A DNA stretch of 64,000 nt, from contig VXSP01000045.1 of the NCBI GenBank assembly GCA_009837885.1, positions 261,526 to 325,525 on the forward strand, in the 5' to 3' direction. Source of the stretch: Holophagales bacterium. GTDB taxonomy: Bacteria; Acidobacteriota; Thermoanaerobaculia; Multivoradales; Multivoraceae. This document shows positions 50,198-59,384 of this stretch, one piece after another (positions within the stretch are counted from its first letter, which is position 1; the number at the start of each line of letters is the position of its first letter). The notes under the pieces were generated by a model. The model saw only the letters and a program-made list of their open reading frames with translations, was not told where the DNA came from and made no database searches. The position numbers and the translations under genes were made by a program.

Positions 50198-51547
50198 ATG
50201 ACGGTCCAACAGTTCCCTCGAGCGCAGGGACCGCCGCCTGGCCGCGGCGGTCTGGCGGGCCTCTTTAGCGAGCGGCAGTTCCGCTGGCTTTACATCTCGA
50301 ACACGACGTTCTTCCTCGCCATGCAGGGCCAGTTGGTCGTGCGGGCGTGGTTGGTGTTTTCGATCACCGGCCGCGAGCTGGCGCTCGGGCTGGTGACCCT
50401 GATGGTGGCCCTGGCCATGCTGAGCCTGGGGCCGGTGGGAGGCGTGGTCGCGGACCGTTTCGAGCGACGGTCGCTGGTGGTGGCCGGTCAGACCACCGTT
50501 GTCGTGGCCGAGCTCGTCGTTCTGTCGCTGCTCCTGGGCGGCCGGCTGGAGTTCTGGCACATCCTGGTTCAGGTCGCGTTCGTCGGCGCCGTCTTCCCGT
50601 TCGTGATGCCGGCCCGCAACGCGATCATCGCGAACGTGGTCGGCCGTCGTCGCCTGACCGGCGCGATGGCGCTCACGATGACCGCGATGAACGTCACGCG
50701 CGTCGTGGGCCCGGCGGTGGCCGGGGCTCTGATCGGCGCTGCCGGCGTGACGGTGGCCTACTCCACGAACGTTGCTCTCTACGCCCTGGCCCTGGCCGGG
50801 ATGATGGCGGTGGGACGGGCACCGGCGGCGGATCGCACGGACAGCTCCCTGCTGCAGAACATGGCGGAGGGTTTCCGCTACGTGAGGGAAAACCGTCTGG
50901 TCCTGGTGCTCCTGTTCTTCGGTCTGGTGCCGATGTTCCTGGTCATGCCGTTCCAGACGCTTCTGGTCGTGTTCGCCGAGGAGATCTGGGAAGTCGGGCC
51001 GCGTGGCTTCGGCCTCTTGAGCGGAGCGGCGGGCATCGGCGGCGTGGTGGGGGCGGCGTTCGTCGCCTGGCGAAGCAACACGAGCCGGCGACTGCGGCTG
51101 ATGATGGTGAGCGTGTTTGCGTTCGGTCTGCTGATGATGGGGTTCGCGCTCAGCCCCTGGTTCTGGCTCGCCTTGCCCCTGCTGCTCGCCGGCAGCGCAT
51201 TCCAGGCTATCTACACGACTCTGAACAACACCGCGATCCACGTGCTGATCCCGGACTCGGTGCGCGGCCGGGTTTCCGGCTTCCTGACGATGTCGTTCTC
51301 GCTGCCGATGCTTGGCGCGGTGCCGATCAGCGCGCTCGCCGAGGTGTGGGGCGCGCCGCTCTCGGTGGGTCTGGCCTCGCTGCTGGCGGTCGTGGTGGCT
51401 GTCGTGTTCTACCTGGCGAGTCCTGACCTGCGACGGATGGACCTGTCGATCTTGAAGGCGTTTCGCGAAGCGATCGTGCTCGATTCGGAACGTGCCACAC
51501 GGGTCCCCGACCGCGGGAAGCGAGCACGGGGAGGACTCGGATGCTGA
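50198..51547 (+). CDS. MFS exporter (MFS_3, enterobactin-exporter-like)
   Basis: A 449-residue, ~12-TM inner-membrane protein. FRWLYISNTTFFLAMQGQLVVRAWLV is the first TM of the MFS_3 group; VGGVVADRFERRSLVV is the MFS loop 2-3 motif; MPARNAIIANVVGRRRLTGAMAL and the HVLIPDSVRGRVSGFL loop are also typical. The family exports siderophores, drugs or other small molecules; the substrate here is unknown. Start ATG 50198 is chosen because the TM region starts soon after and the upstream sequence is non-coding in character. It overlaps the downstream kinase-like gene by 7 bp. Confidence 0.88.
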   Translation: MTVQQFPRAQGPPPGRGGLAGLFSERQFRWLYISNTTFFLAMQGQLVVRAWLVFSITGRELALGLVTLMVALAMLSLGPVGGVVADRFERRSLVVAGQTTVVVAELVVLSLLLGGRLEFWHILVQVAFVGAVFPFVMPARNAIIANVVGRRRLTGAMALTMTAMNVTRVVGPAVAGALIGAAGVTVAYSTNVALYALALAGMMAVGRAPAADRTDSSLLQNMAEGFRYVRENRLVLVLLFFGLVPMFLVMPFQTLLVVFAEEIWEVGPRGFGLLSGAAGIGGVVGAAFVAWRSNTSRRLRLMMVSVFAFGLLMMGFALSPWFWLALPLLLAGSAFQAIYTTLNNTAIHVLIPDSVRGRVSGFLTMSFSLPMLGAVPISALAEVWGAPLSVGLASLLAVVVAVVFYLASPDLRRMDLSILKAFREAIVLDSERATRVPDRGKRARGGLGC

Positions 51548-52167
51548 TCACGATCTCGAGACAGTACGCCTCCGGCGGCACCCAGGTGGCCAAACTGGTG
51601 GCGGATCGGCTTGGATGGCAACTCGTTGGCAACGCACTGATCGACGAAGTCGCCCGCCGCGCCGGCATTCCGCCGGAAGAGGTCCAGGCTCGGGAAGACC
51701 GGCCTCCGAGCTTCGTCGAGCGCCTCGCCCGTGTCGCCAGCGCCCAGCTTCCCGACCTGTTCCTGCCCACGCCCCCGGTCGGCCAGCCGATCGGCGAGGG
51801 CAACCTGGTTCGCGTGACCCGCAGCGTCGTTTGCGAGATCGCGGCGCAGGGCCACTGCGTCTTCGTCGGCCGCGCTTCGGCGGCGGTGCTGGCGTGGCGC
51901 GAAGATGCGCTCCACGCGCGGCTCGTGGCGGGCCCCGAGTTCCGGCGCCGGGTCGCCGTCGAGGTCGTGGGCGTTCCGGAGAAGGACGCCATCACCACGG
52001 TCGAGCGACGCGACGCGAACCGCATCCGCTATCACCGCGAGTACTACGCCCGGGACTGCGACGATCCGCGTCACTACGACCTGGTCCTGAATACGGAACG
52101 GCTTGGCTTCCCGGGCGCGGCGGACCAGATCGTCCATCGAGCCAGGGCGCTCGGCTGGGCGGACTGA
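51541..52167 (+). CDS. Cytidylate kinase-like family protein
   Basis: A 208-residue protein of the cytidylate_kin2 type. It opens MLITISRQYASGGTQVAKLVADRLGW, a P-loop variant ending GGTQVA(K) as in the family's ISRQYGSGG motif, and continues with LIDEVARRAGIP and VFVGRASAAVLA. DPRHYDLVLNTERLGFPGAAD is the C-terminal hallmark. The family is predicted to phosphorylate nucleoside monophosphates or related small molecules, but members are largely uncharacterised. It overlaps the MFS exporter by 7 bp, so the two are coupled. Confidence 0.85.
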   Translation: MLITISRQYASGGTQVAKLVADRLGWQLVGNALIDEVARRAGIPPEEVQAREDRPPSFVERLARVASAQLPDLFLPTPPVGQPIGEGNLVRVTRSVVCEIAAQGHCVFVGRASAAVLAWREDALHARLVAGPEFRRRVAVEVVGVPEKDAITTVERRDANRIRYHREYYARDCDDPRHYDLVLNTERLGFPGAADQIVHRARALGWAD

Positions 52168-52220
52168 CGCGACGGTACGCTTTCCGGGCGGCTCGACGAA
52201 ATCCAGAGACAGGAGCGGAC

Positions 52221-53255
52221 ATGACGCGATCCCTGAGAGTCCTTCTTTCCCTGTGGGCGGCCGGCCTGGTGGTACCGGAAGTTGCCGCTGAGGAGCACGC
52301 CATCGAGACGGAAACCCACCGGTTCGAGGAAGTTGCCGACGGCGTCTACTTCGTCTCAGGGACCGGGGCCATGGTCACGAGAAGCAACGCCATGGTCGTG
52401 GTCACCGAAGAGGACGTGCTGGTCGTCGACTCCCACATCACGCCGGCCGCGGCGCGGGCGTTGATCGAGGGCATCGAACGGATCACGGACAAGCCGATCC
52501 GAACCCTGGTCAACACCCACTTCCACTACGACCACGCTCACGGCAACCAGGCGTTCGGGCCTGGCGTCCGGGTCGTCGGACACGAGTACACGCGCCACAA
52601 GATGGCCACGGCGCCGCTCGAGGAGCACACCTTCAAGGGATCCTCGGAGCGGGACAAGCAGGCGCTCGACGAGTTGCGCGCCGCATTGGAGACGGCTTCA
52701 GAAGGGGAGCGGGAGGACCTGGAGACCCAGATCAGCATCCAGGCCGCCCACGTCGAGTCGACGGCCGAGATCGAGCCGGTGGCCCCGGATACGACGCTGG
52801 CGGAGAAGATGAGCTTCTTCAGCGGTGGCCGGGAGATCCAGCTCCACTTCCTCGGCCGCGCCCACACCGGTGGCGATGTCGTCGTCTACCTCCCGGCGGA
52901 GCGGCTGGTGTTCACCGGCGACATGATGCTCGGCGGGCCGCCCTGGCCTGGAGACGGTTGGGTCAACGAGTGGCCGGCCACCCTGGAACGGCTGAAGCAG
53001 CTCGACTTCGATCTCATCCTGCCGGGTCACGGTCCGTACTTCCGTGACCGGGAGCTGATCGACCATGTCCAGGCCTTCCACCGGGAACTGTGGGAGGTCG
53101 TTTCGGGGCTTCACGCCGAGGGAGTCTCGGCGGAGGATGCGGTCGAGCGGATCGACCTCTCCCACCACGCCGAGAACCTGCCCCCGGCACGAGTCCGCGT
53201 TGACCTCCGCGGTGTGCAGAGGATGTACATGGTGCTGGAGGGGACAGCCAACTAA
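52221..53255 (+). CDS. MBL-fold metallohydrolase, exported
   Basis: A 344-residue protein with a signal peptide (SLRVLLSLWAAGLVVPEVAAE). LVNTHFHYDHAHGNQAFG is the HxHxDH zinc motif (with Tyr between); FLGRAHTGGDVVVYLP and RLVFTGDMMLGG provide the third His and bridging Asp, and LILPGHGPYF the last His. The layout resembles class B beta-lactamase-like and glyoxalase II-like periplasmic hydrolases. The substrate is unknown. GACAGGAGCGG precedes the ATG at 52221. It lies 53 bp after the kinase-like gene. Confidence 0.9.
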   Translation: MTRSLRVLLSLWAAGLVVPEVAAEEHAIETETHRFEEVADGVYFVSGTGAMVTRSNAMVVVTEEDVLVVDSHITPAAARALIEGIERITDKPIRTLVNTHFHYDHAHGNQAFGPGVRVVGHEYTRHKMATAPLEEHTFKGSSERDKQALDELRAALETASEGEREDLETQISIQAAHVESTAEIEPVAPDTTLAEKMSFFSGGREIQLHFLGRAHTGGDVVVYLPAERLVFTGDMMLGGPPWPGDGWVNEWPATLERLKQLDFDLILPGHGPYFRDRELIDHVQAFHRELWEVVSGLHAEGVSAEDAVERIDLSHHAENLPPARVRVDLRGVQRMYMVLEGTAN

Positions 53256-53293
53256 CGGCCTGATCCCTCGCCCGGTTCCCAGGCCGGCGCCGT

Positions 53294-56200
53294 CTACCAG
53301 GTATCGATGTACGGCCGCTTCTTGCCGGTCCGGGGAGGCGGCTTTGGCAGCCGCTTCATGCTCTCCGTGATCCAGGAACGCGTTTCAGCCGGGTCGATCA
53401 CATCGTCGAGCCCGCCGCCGGCGGCGGCGTTGACGGCCTTGGCGCGTTCGTACGACGCTTCGACGCGGCGCTCGAACTCGAGCCGGCGCTCTTCCGGATC
53501 CTTGATCGCGGCGAGTTCCTTGCGGTAGCCGAGCTTGACCGCGCCCTCGATGTTCATGCCGGCGAACTCGGCTGTCGGCCAGCCGACAGTGAAGAAGCCG
53601 ACCAGCGCACTCGCGCCGCACATCGCCTGGACGCCCAGGCCGTAGGCCTTGCGCACGACGACGCCGAACAGGGGCACCGAGAGGTTGGCGCCAGTGTTGA
53701 ACATGCGCGCGCAGTGGCGGACCAGGGCCGTCTTCTCGTGGTCGGGGCCGACCATGATCCCGGGGCAATCCATCAGGCTCAGCACGGGGATGTCGAAGGC
53801 GTCGCAGAGCTGAAGGAAGCGGGCGCCCTTGTCGGAACCGTCGGAGTCGATCGCTCCGGCGAGGTGGTGCGGGTTGTTCGCGATGACTCCCATCGGCCTG
53901 CCTTCGACGCGGATGAGTGCCGTGATCACGCCGATTCCGAACTTCGGACGGATCTCCAGCACGGATCCGACATCGGCGATCGTGTGGACGATCTCCTGCA
54001 TGTCGTAGAGGCGAAGCCGGTTCTCCGGCACGACGTGGCGCAGCGGGCGCTGGTCGTGTGCCTCCCAGTCGGAAGTCGGTCCCTGGAAGTAGGAGAGGTA
54101 CTTCTTCGCCACGTCGACCGCTTCTTCCTCGTCCTCGACCAGGATGTCGACGACGCCGTTCGGCACCTGGAAGGACATGGGACCGACCTCTTCCGGGGTG
54201 TAGATGCCGAGGCCGCCGCCCTCGATCATGGCCGGACCGCCCATGGCGATGGTCGACGCCTTGGTGGCGATGATCACGTCGCAGCAGGCGAGCAGGGCCG
54301 TGTTGCCGGCGAAGCAGCGGCCGTTGTTCACGCCGACCAGCGGAATGAGGCCGGAGAGCTTGGAGAACTGGGTGAAGGTGTAGGTGTCGAACGCGACCCG
54401 CGGCCCCGTGTAGTCGTCGCCCGGCCGGCCGCCGCCGCCTTCCGTGAAGAAGACGAGCGGCAGCATGTACCGGTTCGCCAGATCGAACAGGCGGTCCTGC
54501 TTGTAGTGGTTGCGCCCGCCCTGCGTGCCGGCGAGGACGGTGTAGTCGTAGGAGAGCACCATCGCGCGCGACCTCGCGTCGTCGAACAGGTCGCCGTTGA
54601 TCGAGGCGGTACCGGCGACCACGCCGTCGGCGGGCGTGTACTGGCGGAGCTTCTCGTCGCTGTACTTCTGGTGCTGGCGGGCCACGATCAGCGGCCAGTA
54701 CTCCTTGAAGGACCCCGAGTCGACGAGTTGCTCGATGTTCTCACGCGGCGTCCGGAAGCCGAAACGGCGTCGGCGGGCGACCGCCTCTGGCCGGTTCTCG
54801 TCGAGGGTGTAGGCGTGGCGCTGGATGTTCTCCTCCAGATCGGGCCGGATGTAGTCCGGGTCGATTTCGACGGCGGCGTCGGCCGCCTCGCCACCCTCGG
54901 CCCCTTCCACGAGAACGAGGGGATAACCCTCCCGGATCGTGTCGCCCACGGCCATCGTCACCCGGAGAACCGTGCCGCTCGTGTCGGCGCGGAGCACGTG
55001 CTCCATCTTCATCGCTTCGATCACGGCGACCTGCTGGCCGCGCAGGACCTCGTCGCCCTCGGCAACGTCGATGCTGACGATGGTGCCCTGGATCGGCGCG
55101 GTGATTCCGGCGGCCCCCTCGGTGTCTACGACCGAGACGGGCAAGCCGCTGGCATCGTCCGTCTGGTCAGCCCGAGCGGCCTTCGTCTCCTGGTCGTAGG
55201 CGAACAGGGCCAGGGGATCGGCCGTGTCGACACGGGCGCCGGCGAAGCCGCTGTCGCGGGCGCTGCTTTCGGTCGAGGCCGCCTCGCCGCCGGCGCCGGG
55301 ACCGGCTGCCGGGACGAAACGGGGCCTGCGTCCGTTGCCGGCCGCCGCCGCCAGTTCCCCGGCGTTGTCGTCCAGCCAGCGGGTGTACAGGCGACCCGCC
55401 TCGAAGTCCGGATGGGCGAGGACGCCCTGGAGCCAGGGGATGTTCGTGGAAGGTCCGCCGATGCGAAACTCGTCGAGGGCCCGGGAGGCGCGCTTGACGG
55501 CGGCGGCGAAGTCGTCCGAGGGCGAGTGCACGATCACTTTCGCGAGCAGCGAGTCGAACGCGGGGTTCGGCTCGTAGCCGGCGTAGCCGCAGCCATCGAT
55601 TCGCACACCGGGACCGCTCGGCGGTTCGTAGGCGGCGAGGACGCCGGAGGACGGTCGCACGTTGCCGTCGGCGTCCAGGGTCTCCAGATTGACGCGGGCC
55701 TGGATCGCGAAGCCGCGCGTCCGCCGCGCGTCCGGGTCGTCGAGCCCGAGGTCCGCGAGCGACTCGCCGCGGGCCACCCGGAGTTGCGCCTGCACCAGGT
55801 CCACGCCGGTCACGGCTTCGGTGACCGTGTGCTCGACCTGGAGGCGCGCGTTGGTTTCGATGAAGGCGAAGCGGCCGGCCCTCTCTTCATGTGGACTGCC
55901 GTTGTCTCCGCCCGCGCCATCGCCGGCATCGACCAGGAACTCGAAGGTCCCGAGACTGTTGTACGTCGCGGCGCCGCCCAGGCGCAGCGCCGCATCGATG
56001 ATCGCCTGGCGGACCTCGGATCCCAGGTTCGGCGCCGGCGCTGTTTCGACCACCTTCTGGTGCCGGCGCTGGGCGCTGCACTCCCGCTCGCCGAAGTCGA
56101 TCAGGCCGCCGACCTCGTCGCCGAGAAGCTGGACCTCGATGTGACGGGCACGCGGGATGAGTTCCTCGACGTAGAGACCGCCGTTGCCGAAGGCGCGCTC

Positions 56201-56761
56201 GGCCTCGGACCCGCAACGTTCGTAGGCCTGTTCGATGTCCCCGGCCGCGGTGACGATGCGGGCGCCGCGCCCGCCGCCGCCGGCGAGCGCCTTGATGATG
56301 ATCGCCCCGCCGTCGCCGAGGGCGGCGAAGAACTCGCGAGTCTCCTCCAGGGTCGTGAGGTGGTCGGTGCCACGCAGCACAGGCACGTCCGCGGCGCTCG
56401 CGGCCGCGCGCGCCCGGCCCTTGTCGCCGAACAGCTCGAGGACCTCCGGCCGCGGGCCCACGAACGTGATGCCGGCCGCGGCACAGGCGGCGGCGAAGTC
56501 CGCGTTCTCGGCCAGGAAGCCGTATCCCGGGTGGACCGCGTCGCAGTTCGCGTCGGCGGCCCTTGCCACCACGTCCTCGATGTCGAGGTAGGCCCGCACG
56601 CCGCGTCCGCCGAGAGCTACGGCCTCGTCAGCGATCCGCAGGTGCAGTCCGTTGGCGTCGTCCTCGGAGTAGATCGCGACCGTGGCGATTCCCAGATCCA
56701 TCGCCGCGCGGGCGATCCGTACCGCGATCTCGCCGCGGTTGGCGATCAGCAGCCGCTGCAT
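53294..56761 (-). CDS. Single-chain acyl-CoA carboxylase: biotin carboxylase, biotin carrier and carboxyltransferase
   Basis: A 1155-residue cytoplasmic enzyme. Residues 1 to ~460 are biotin carboxylase (MQRLLIANRGEIAVRIARA; ATP-grasp GGGGRGARIV; ERECSAQRRHQKVVETAPAP; ETNARLQVEHTVTE). A linker leads to the biotinyl domain with VIEAMKMEHVLRA, biotin on Lys585. Residues ~650-1155 are carboxyltransferase (GGRNHYKQDRLFDLANRY; VFFTEGGGGRPGDD; CPGIMVGPDHEKT; GYRKELAAIKDPEERR). This order in one chain is that of the long-chain acyl-CoA carboxylases. Likely product: a malonyl- or methylmalonyl-CoA-type thioester. Substrate length is not predictable from sequence. Confidence 0.93.
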   Translation of the reverse strand: MQRLLIANRGEIAVRIARAAMDLGIATVAIYSEDDANGLHLRIADEAVALGGRGVRAYLDIEDVVARAADANCDAVHPGYGFLAENADFAAACAAAGITFVGPRPEVLELFGDKGRARAAASAADVPVLRGTDHLTTLEETREFFAALGDGGAIIIKALAGGGGRGARIVTAAGDIEQAYERCGSEAERAFGNGGLYVEELIPRARHIEVQLLGDEVGGLIDFGERECSAQRRHQKVVETAPAPNLGSEVRQAIIDAALRLGGAATYNSLGTFEFLVDAGDGAGGDNGSPHEERAGRFAFIETNARLQVEHTVTEAVTGVDLVQAQLRVARGESLADLGLDDPDARRTRGFAIQARVNLETLDADGNVRPSSGVLAAYEPPSGPGVRIDGCGYAGYEPNPAFDSLLAKVIVHSPSDDFAAAVKRASRALDEFRIGGPSTNIPWLQGVLAHPDFEAGRLYTRWLDDNAGELAAAAGNGRRPRFVPAAGPGAGGEAASTESSARDSGFAGARVDTADPLALFAYDQETKAARADQTDDASGLPVSVVDTEGAAGITAPIQGTIVSIDVAEGDEVLRGQQVAVIEAMKMEHVLRADTSGTVLRVTMAVGDTIREGYPLVLVEGAEGGEAADAAVEIDPDYIRPDLEENIQRHAYTLDENRPEAVARRRRFGFRTPRENIEQLVDSGSFKEYWPLIVARQHQKYSDEKLRQYTPADGVVAGTASINGDLFDDARSRAMVLSYDYTVLAGTQGGRNHYKQDRLFDLANRYMLPLVFFTEGGGGRPGDDYTGPRVAFDTYTFTQFSKLSGLIPLVGVNNGRCFAGNTALLACCDVIIATKASTIAMGGPAMIEGGGLGIYTPEEVGPMSFQVPNGVVDILVEDEEEAVDVAKKYLSYFQGPTSDWEAHDQRPLRHVVPENRLRLYDMQEIVHTIADVGSVLEIRPKFGIGVITALIRVEGRPMGVIANNPHHLAGAIDSDGSDKGARFLQLCDAFDIPVLSLMDCPGIMVGPDHEKTALVRHCARMFNTGANLSVPLFGVVVRKAYGLGVQAMCGASALVGFFTVGWPTAEFAGMNIEGAVKLGYRKELAAIKDPEERRLEFERRVEASYERAKAVNAAAGGGLDDVIDPAETRSWITESMKRLPKPPPRTGKKRPYIDTW

Positions 56762-56771
56762 GGGGCGGCGA

Positions 56772-59384
56772 TTATAGAAGGGAGTGCTGGCGTTCCGGGT
56801 CGGGTGCGGGCTTGTCGGGGCCGGCGGACGCCGGGGCGATATCCACTCCCGCCTGCAGGGGAAGACCGTCCGGGCCGAGTTCGATGAGGCGGTGACGGGG
56901 ATCTCGCACGAGGCGCCGCGCGGCCCACTGCCTGACCTCCTCCTCCTGGCTGAACACGACGATCTGCCGTTCGTCGCTCAGGGCGAGGAGGAGGTCGAGG
57001 AACCGGCTTGTGCGGTCGGTGTCCGAGTGCACGGTGGCATCGTCGAGGAAGAGGGGCGCGGACTCCTTCTTGTCGCCGAGCGCTTCGGCGAGTCCGATGC
57101 GGAGCAGCAAGTAGGTCTGGTCGACGGTGCCGTGTGACAGCTCTGTGGCCGAGCGGTAGACCCCGTCTTCGACCCTGAGTTGCACTTCCATGCCCTCTTC
57201 CGGGTCGATGCGGACCGCGGAGTAGCGGCGGTCAGTGACCAGGCTCAGCCGCTTCTCCAGCGCTTCGCGCAGGTCCGGCGCGAGCATGCGATGGACTTCG
57301 TCCTGGGCCGCCTCGAGGTGTTCCCTGGTCTTGTCGAGGATCTCGTTTGCTCGCCTCAGGAGGTCGACCTCGCACTCTGCAGCGGCGCGCTCCTCCTCGA
57401 GTTCCGCGAGGGAGGGGAGGTCCGCGTCGGCCGCAAGCTGGACTTCATGCCGGTTGACTTCGATGCGGGCGTTGACAGCGTCGGCGCGGGCCTCGGCGAG
57501 CGTTCGTTCCAGTTCGTGGTCGTCGAGCCCCTTGATGTCGTCCGTCTCCACCGGCAGTGAGTCCGCGGTCTGGCTCGCCCGAGCCGCCGTTGCGTCGCGC
57601 CGGGCCGCCAGGCTCTCGCGATCACGGCCGTCGAGGAGGCGCTGCAGGCGGTCCCAGTCTTGTCGCTGTTCCTGGAGCCGGCGCTCCCATCCGGCGGCCG
57701 CATTGGCGTTGCGGCGGCAGCGCTGCTCGTAGCGATCGAGCAGCCCGGCGACGGATGAGTCCGGATCTTCCACGCTGCGGCCGCCGAGCGCGGTGCGGAG
57801 GGCGGCTTCGGCCGTCGTCTCCGCACTACGCGCCGCTTCCATGCGGCTCAGCCAAAGGGCTTGCTCACGGCCCCAGGCTTCTCGCTCCCCGAGTGCCGCG
57901 AGGGCGGTCCGCACGGCATCCGCGTCGGCTCCGAGCCCGAACTCCGAGAGTTCGTTGCGGGCCGCTTCCAGCAGGTGTTCTCTGCGCTTGTGCTTTCGTT
58001 TCAGATCCCTCAGATCCGCCTTGGCATCAGCCAGATCCATGCTTCGGGAAGCCTGTTCATGCGAAGGGGGCGGTGGGGGTAGACGCAGCCGCTTCTGTGC
58101 GCGGTAGATGAGGAGGGAGCAGGCGAGCGCGAGCAGGGCACCGGCGATACCGAACGGGCGAGGAAGAAGATCGATCAACCCCAAAACGACGAGAAGGCTG
58201 CCCACGGTCCCGCCAACCCAGGGCCACCGGCCAAGGCCGACAGCCGCTTCGAGCTGACGGCCCGGTTCTTCCAACTCGTCGCGAAGCGCCGTGACTCGTT
58301 GTTCCGCTTCGTCGAGCGACTCGGCGGGTGGCATCTCCAGGACTTCCAGTGCGCGCCTGACGGCTGCCTCGTCGGACTTTGAGATGACCGTTTCCGGAGG
58401 CTCGCCGGGTCCCAGTTGTTCGCGCAGGCTGCGCGCTTCGGTGGCCGCACGCCACGTCCTTGCGGCTCCGGCGACTTCCGGGGCCACTTCGCTGTCGCCG
58501 TCCGGCGCCTCGGTGTCTTCGCCGGGCGGCGGCGCGCCGTTCGGGAACTTCGGCGTCAGCCGGTCGATTTCGGCCAGGCGTGTCTCCAGCCGCTCCAGCT
58601 CCCGTTCGGCATGCACCTCCTCCCACGCCTTGACAAGTGCGTTGGCGCTCCGGGCCCAATCGCGGGCCGCGATCAGTTCGTTCTCCTGGCTTGTGCGTAG
58701 CTTGTGGCGACTCCTGCCGTCCTCCAGGGCTTCACGGGCAGCGGCTGTGCGGTCGATCGATCGCTGCAACGGCTTGGTGGAGTTCCGGCGTTCCAGGCCG
58801 ATCTCCTCGCTGGCGTACTCCGTCAGCGTGCGGAGGGCCTCCACGGCGGTGGCGGCGCCGCCCGCCGAGGCTGCCGCCCGCTGGAGTTCCTCCTTGAGAG
58901 CCGATGCCTCGTCACCCTTCCTCTCGCTCTTCTGGCGCAGTCTCTGGATGTCGCCCTGTCCGATGACCAGGGTCGACGGCATGACCTGGCGGTTCAGGCC
59001 GAGGAACCGCGAGCCGTCGATGCTGCCGCTGTAGATGATCTCGTCGCCGATGGTGCGTCCGGTGTCGGCGTCGTGGGCAACGCTCTCCTTCGTGTCGAGG
59101 TCGCGCTGCTGGATCTCGATCCGCCGTCCGTCGTCGAGCTGGAACTTCACCGTTGCGCGCCACTGGCCGCCGCTCCAGGGTTTGTACTGGCGCTCGAACT
59201 CACGCTCTTCCAGGGTGTTGGCGCCGCGGCCGCGGCGCCGGCCGCAGAGAGCGGCGAAGATCGCCTGCAGCCAGGTCGACTTGCCGGCCTCGTTGTCGCC
59301 ATGGATGACGGTCATTCGGGGCGCCAGGTCGAGTTCGCCGTTCAGCTTCCCGAACTCATGCGCGCGGACGCGAAGGATCTTCAC
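56772..59384 (-). CDS. SMC/SbcC-like AAA ATPase with membrane hairpin (YhaN-like)
   Basis: An 870-residue protein. The N-terminal half-site has MTVIHGDNEAGKSTWLQAIFAAL (Walker A GDNEAGKST). Long coiled coils span residues ~150-340 and ~430-720. Between them, at ~380-430, are two hydrophobic segments (VGGTVGSLLVVLGLIDLLP and GIAGALLALACSLLIY), a predicted membrane hairpin. The C-terminal half-site has ELSHGTVDQTYLLLRIGLAEAL (signature) and SAPLFLDDATVHSD (Walker B). With the nuclease-like gene upstream (4-bp overlap) it resembles YhaN/YhaO or SbcC/SbcD pairs that act on DNA ends. Start GTG at 59384. Confidence 0.88.
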   Translation of the reverse strand: MKILRVRAHEFGKLNGELDLAPRMTVIHGDNEAGKSTWLQAIFAALCGRRRGRGANTLEEREFERQYKPWSGGQWRATVKFQLDDGRRIEIQQRDLDTKESVAHDADTGRTIGDEIIYSGSIDGSRFLGLNRQVMPSTLVIGQGDIQRLRQKSERKGDEASALKEELQRAAASAGGAATAVEALRTLTEYASEEIGLERRNSTKPLQRSIDRTAAAREALEDGRSRHKLRTSQENELIAARDWARSANALVKAWEEVHAERELERLETRLAEIDRLTPKFPNGAPPPGEDTEAPDGDSEVAPEVAGAARTWRAATEARSLREQLGPGEPPETVISKSDEAAVRRALEVLEMPPAESLDEAEQRVTALRDELEEPGRQLEAAVGLGRWPWVGGTVGSLLVVLGLIDLLPRPFGIAGALLALACSLLIYRAQKRLRLPPPPPSHEQASRSMDLADAKADLRDLKRKHKRREHLLEAARNELSEFGLGADADAVRTALAALGEREAWGREQALWLSRMEAARSAETTAEAALRTALGGRSVEDPDSSVAGLLDRYEQRCRRNANAAAGWERRLQEQRQDWDRLQRLLDGRDRESLAARRDATAARASQTADSLPVETDDIKGLDDHELERTLAEARADAVNARIEVNRHEVQLAADADLPSLAELEEERAAAECEVDLLRRANEILDKTREHLEAAQDEVHRMLAPDLREALEKRLSLVTDRRYSAVRIDPEEGMEVQLRVEDGVYRSATELSHGTVDQTYLLLRIGLAEALGDKKESAPLFLDDATVHSDTDRTSRFLDLLLALSDERQIVVFSQEEEVRQWAARRLVRDPRHRLIELGPDGLPLQAGVDIAPASAGPDKPAPDPERQHSLL

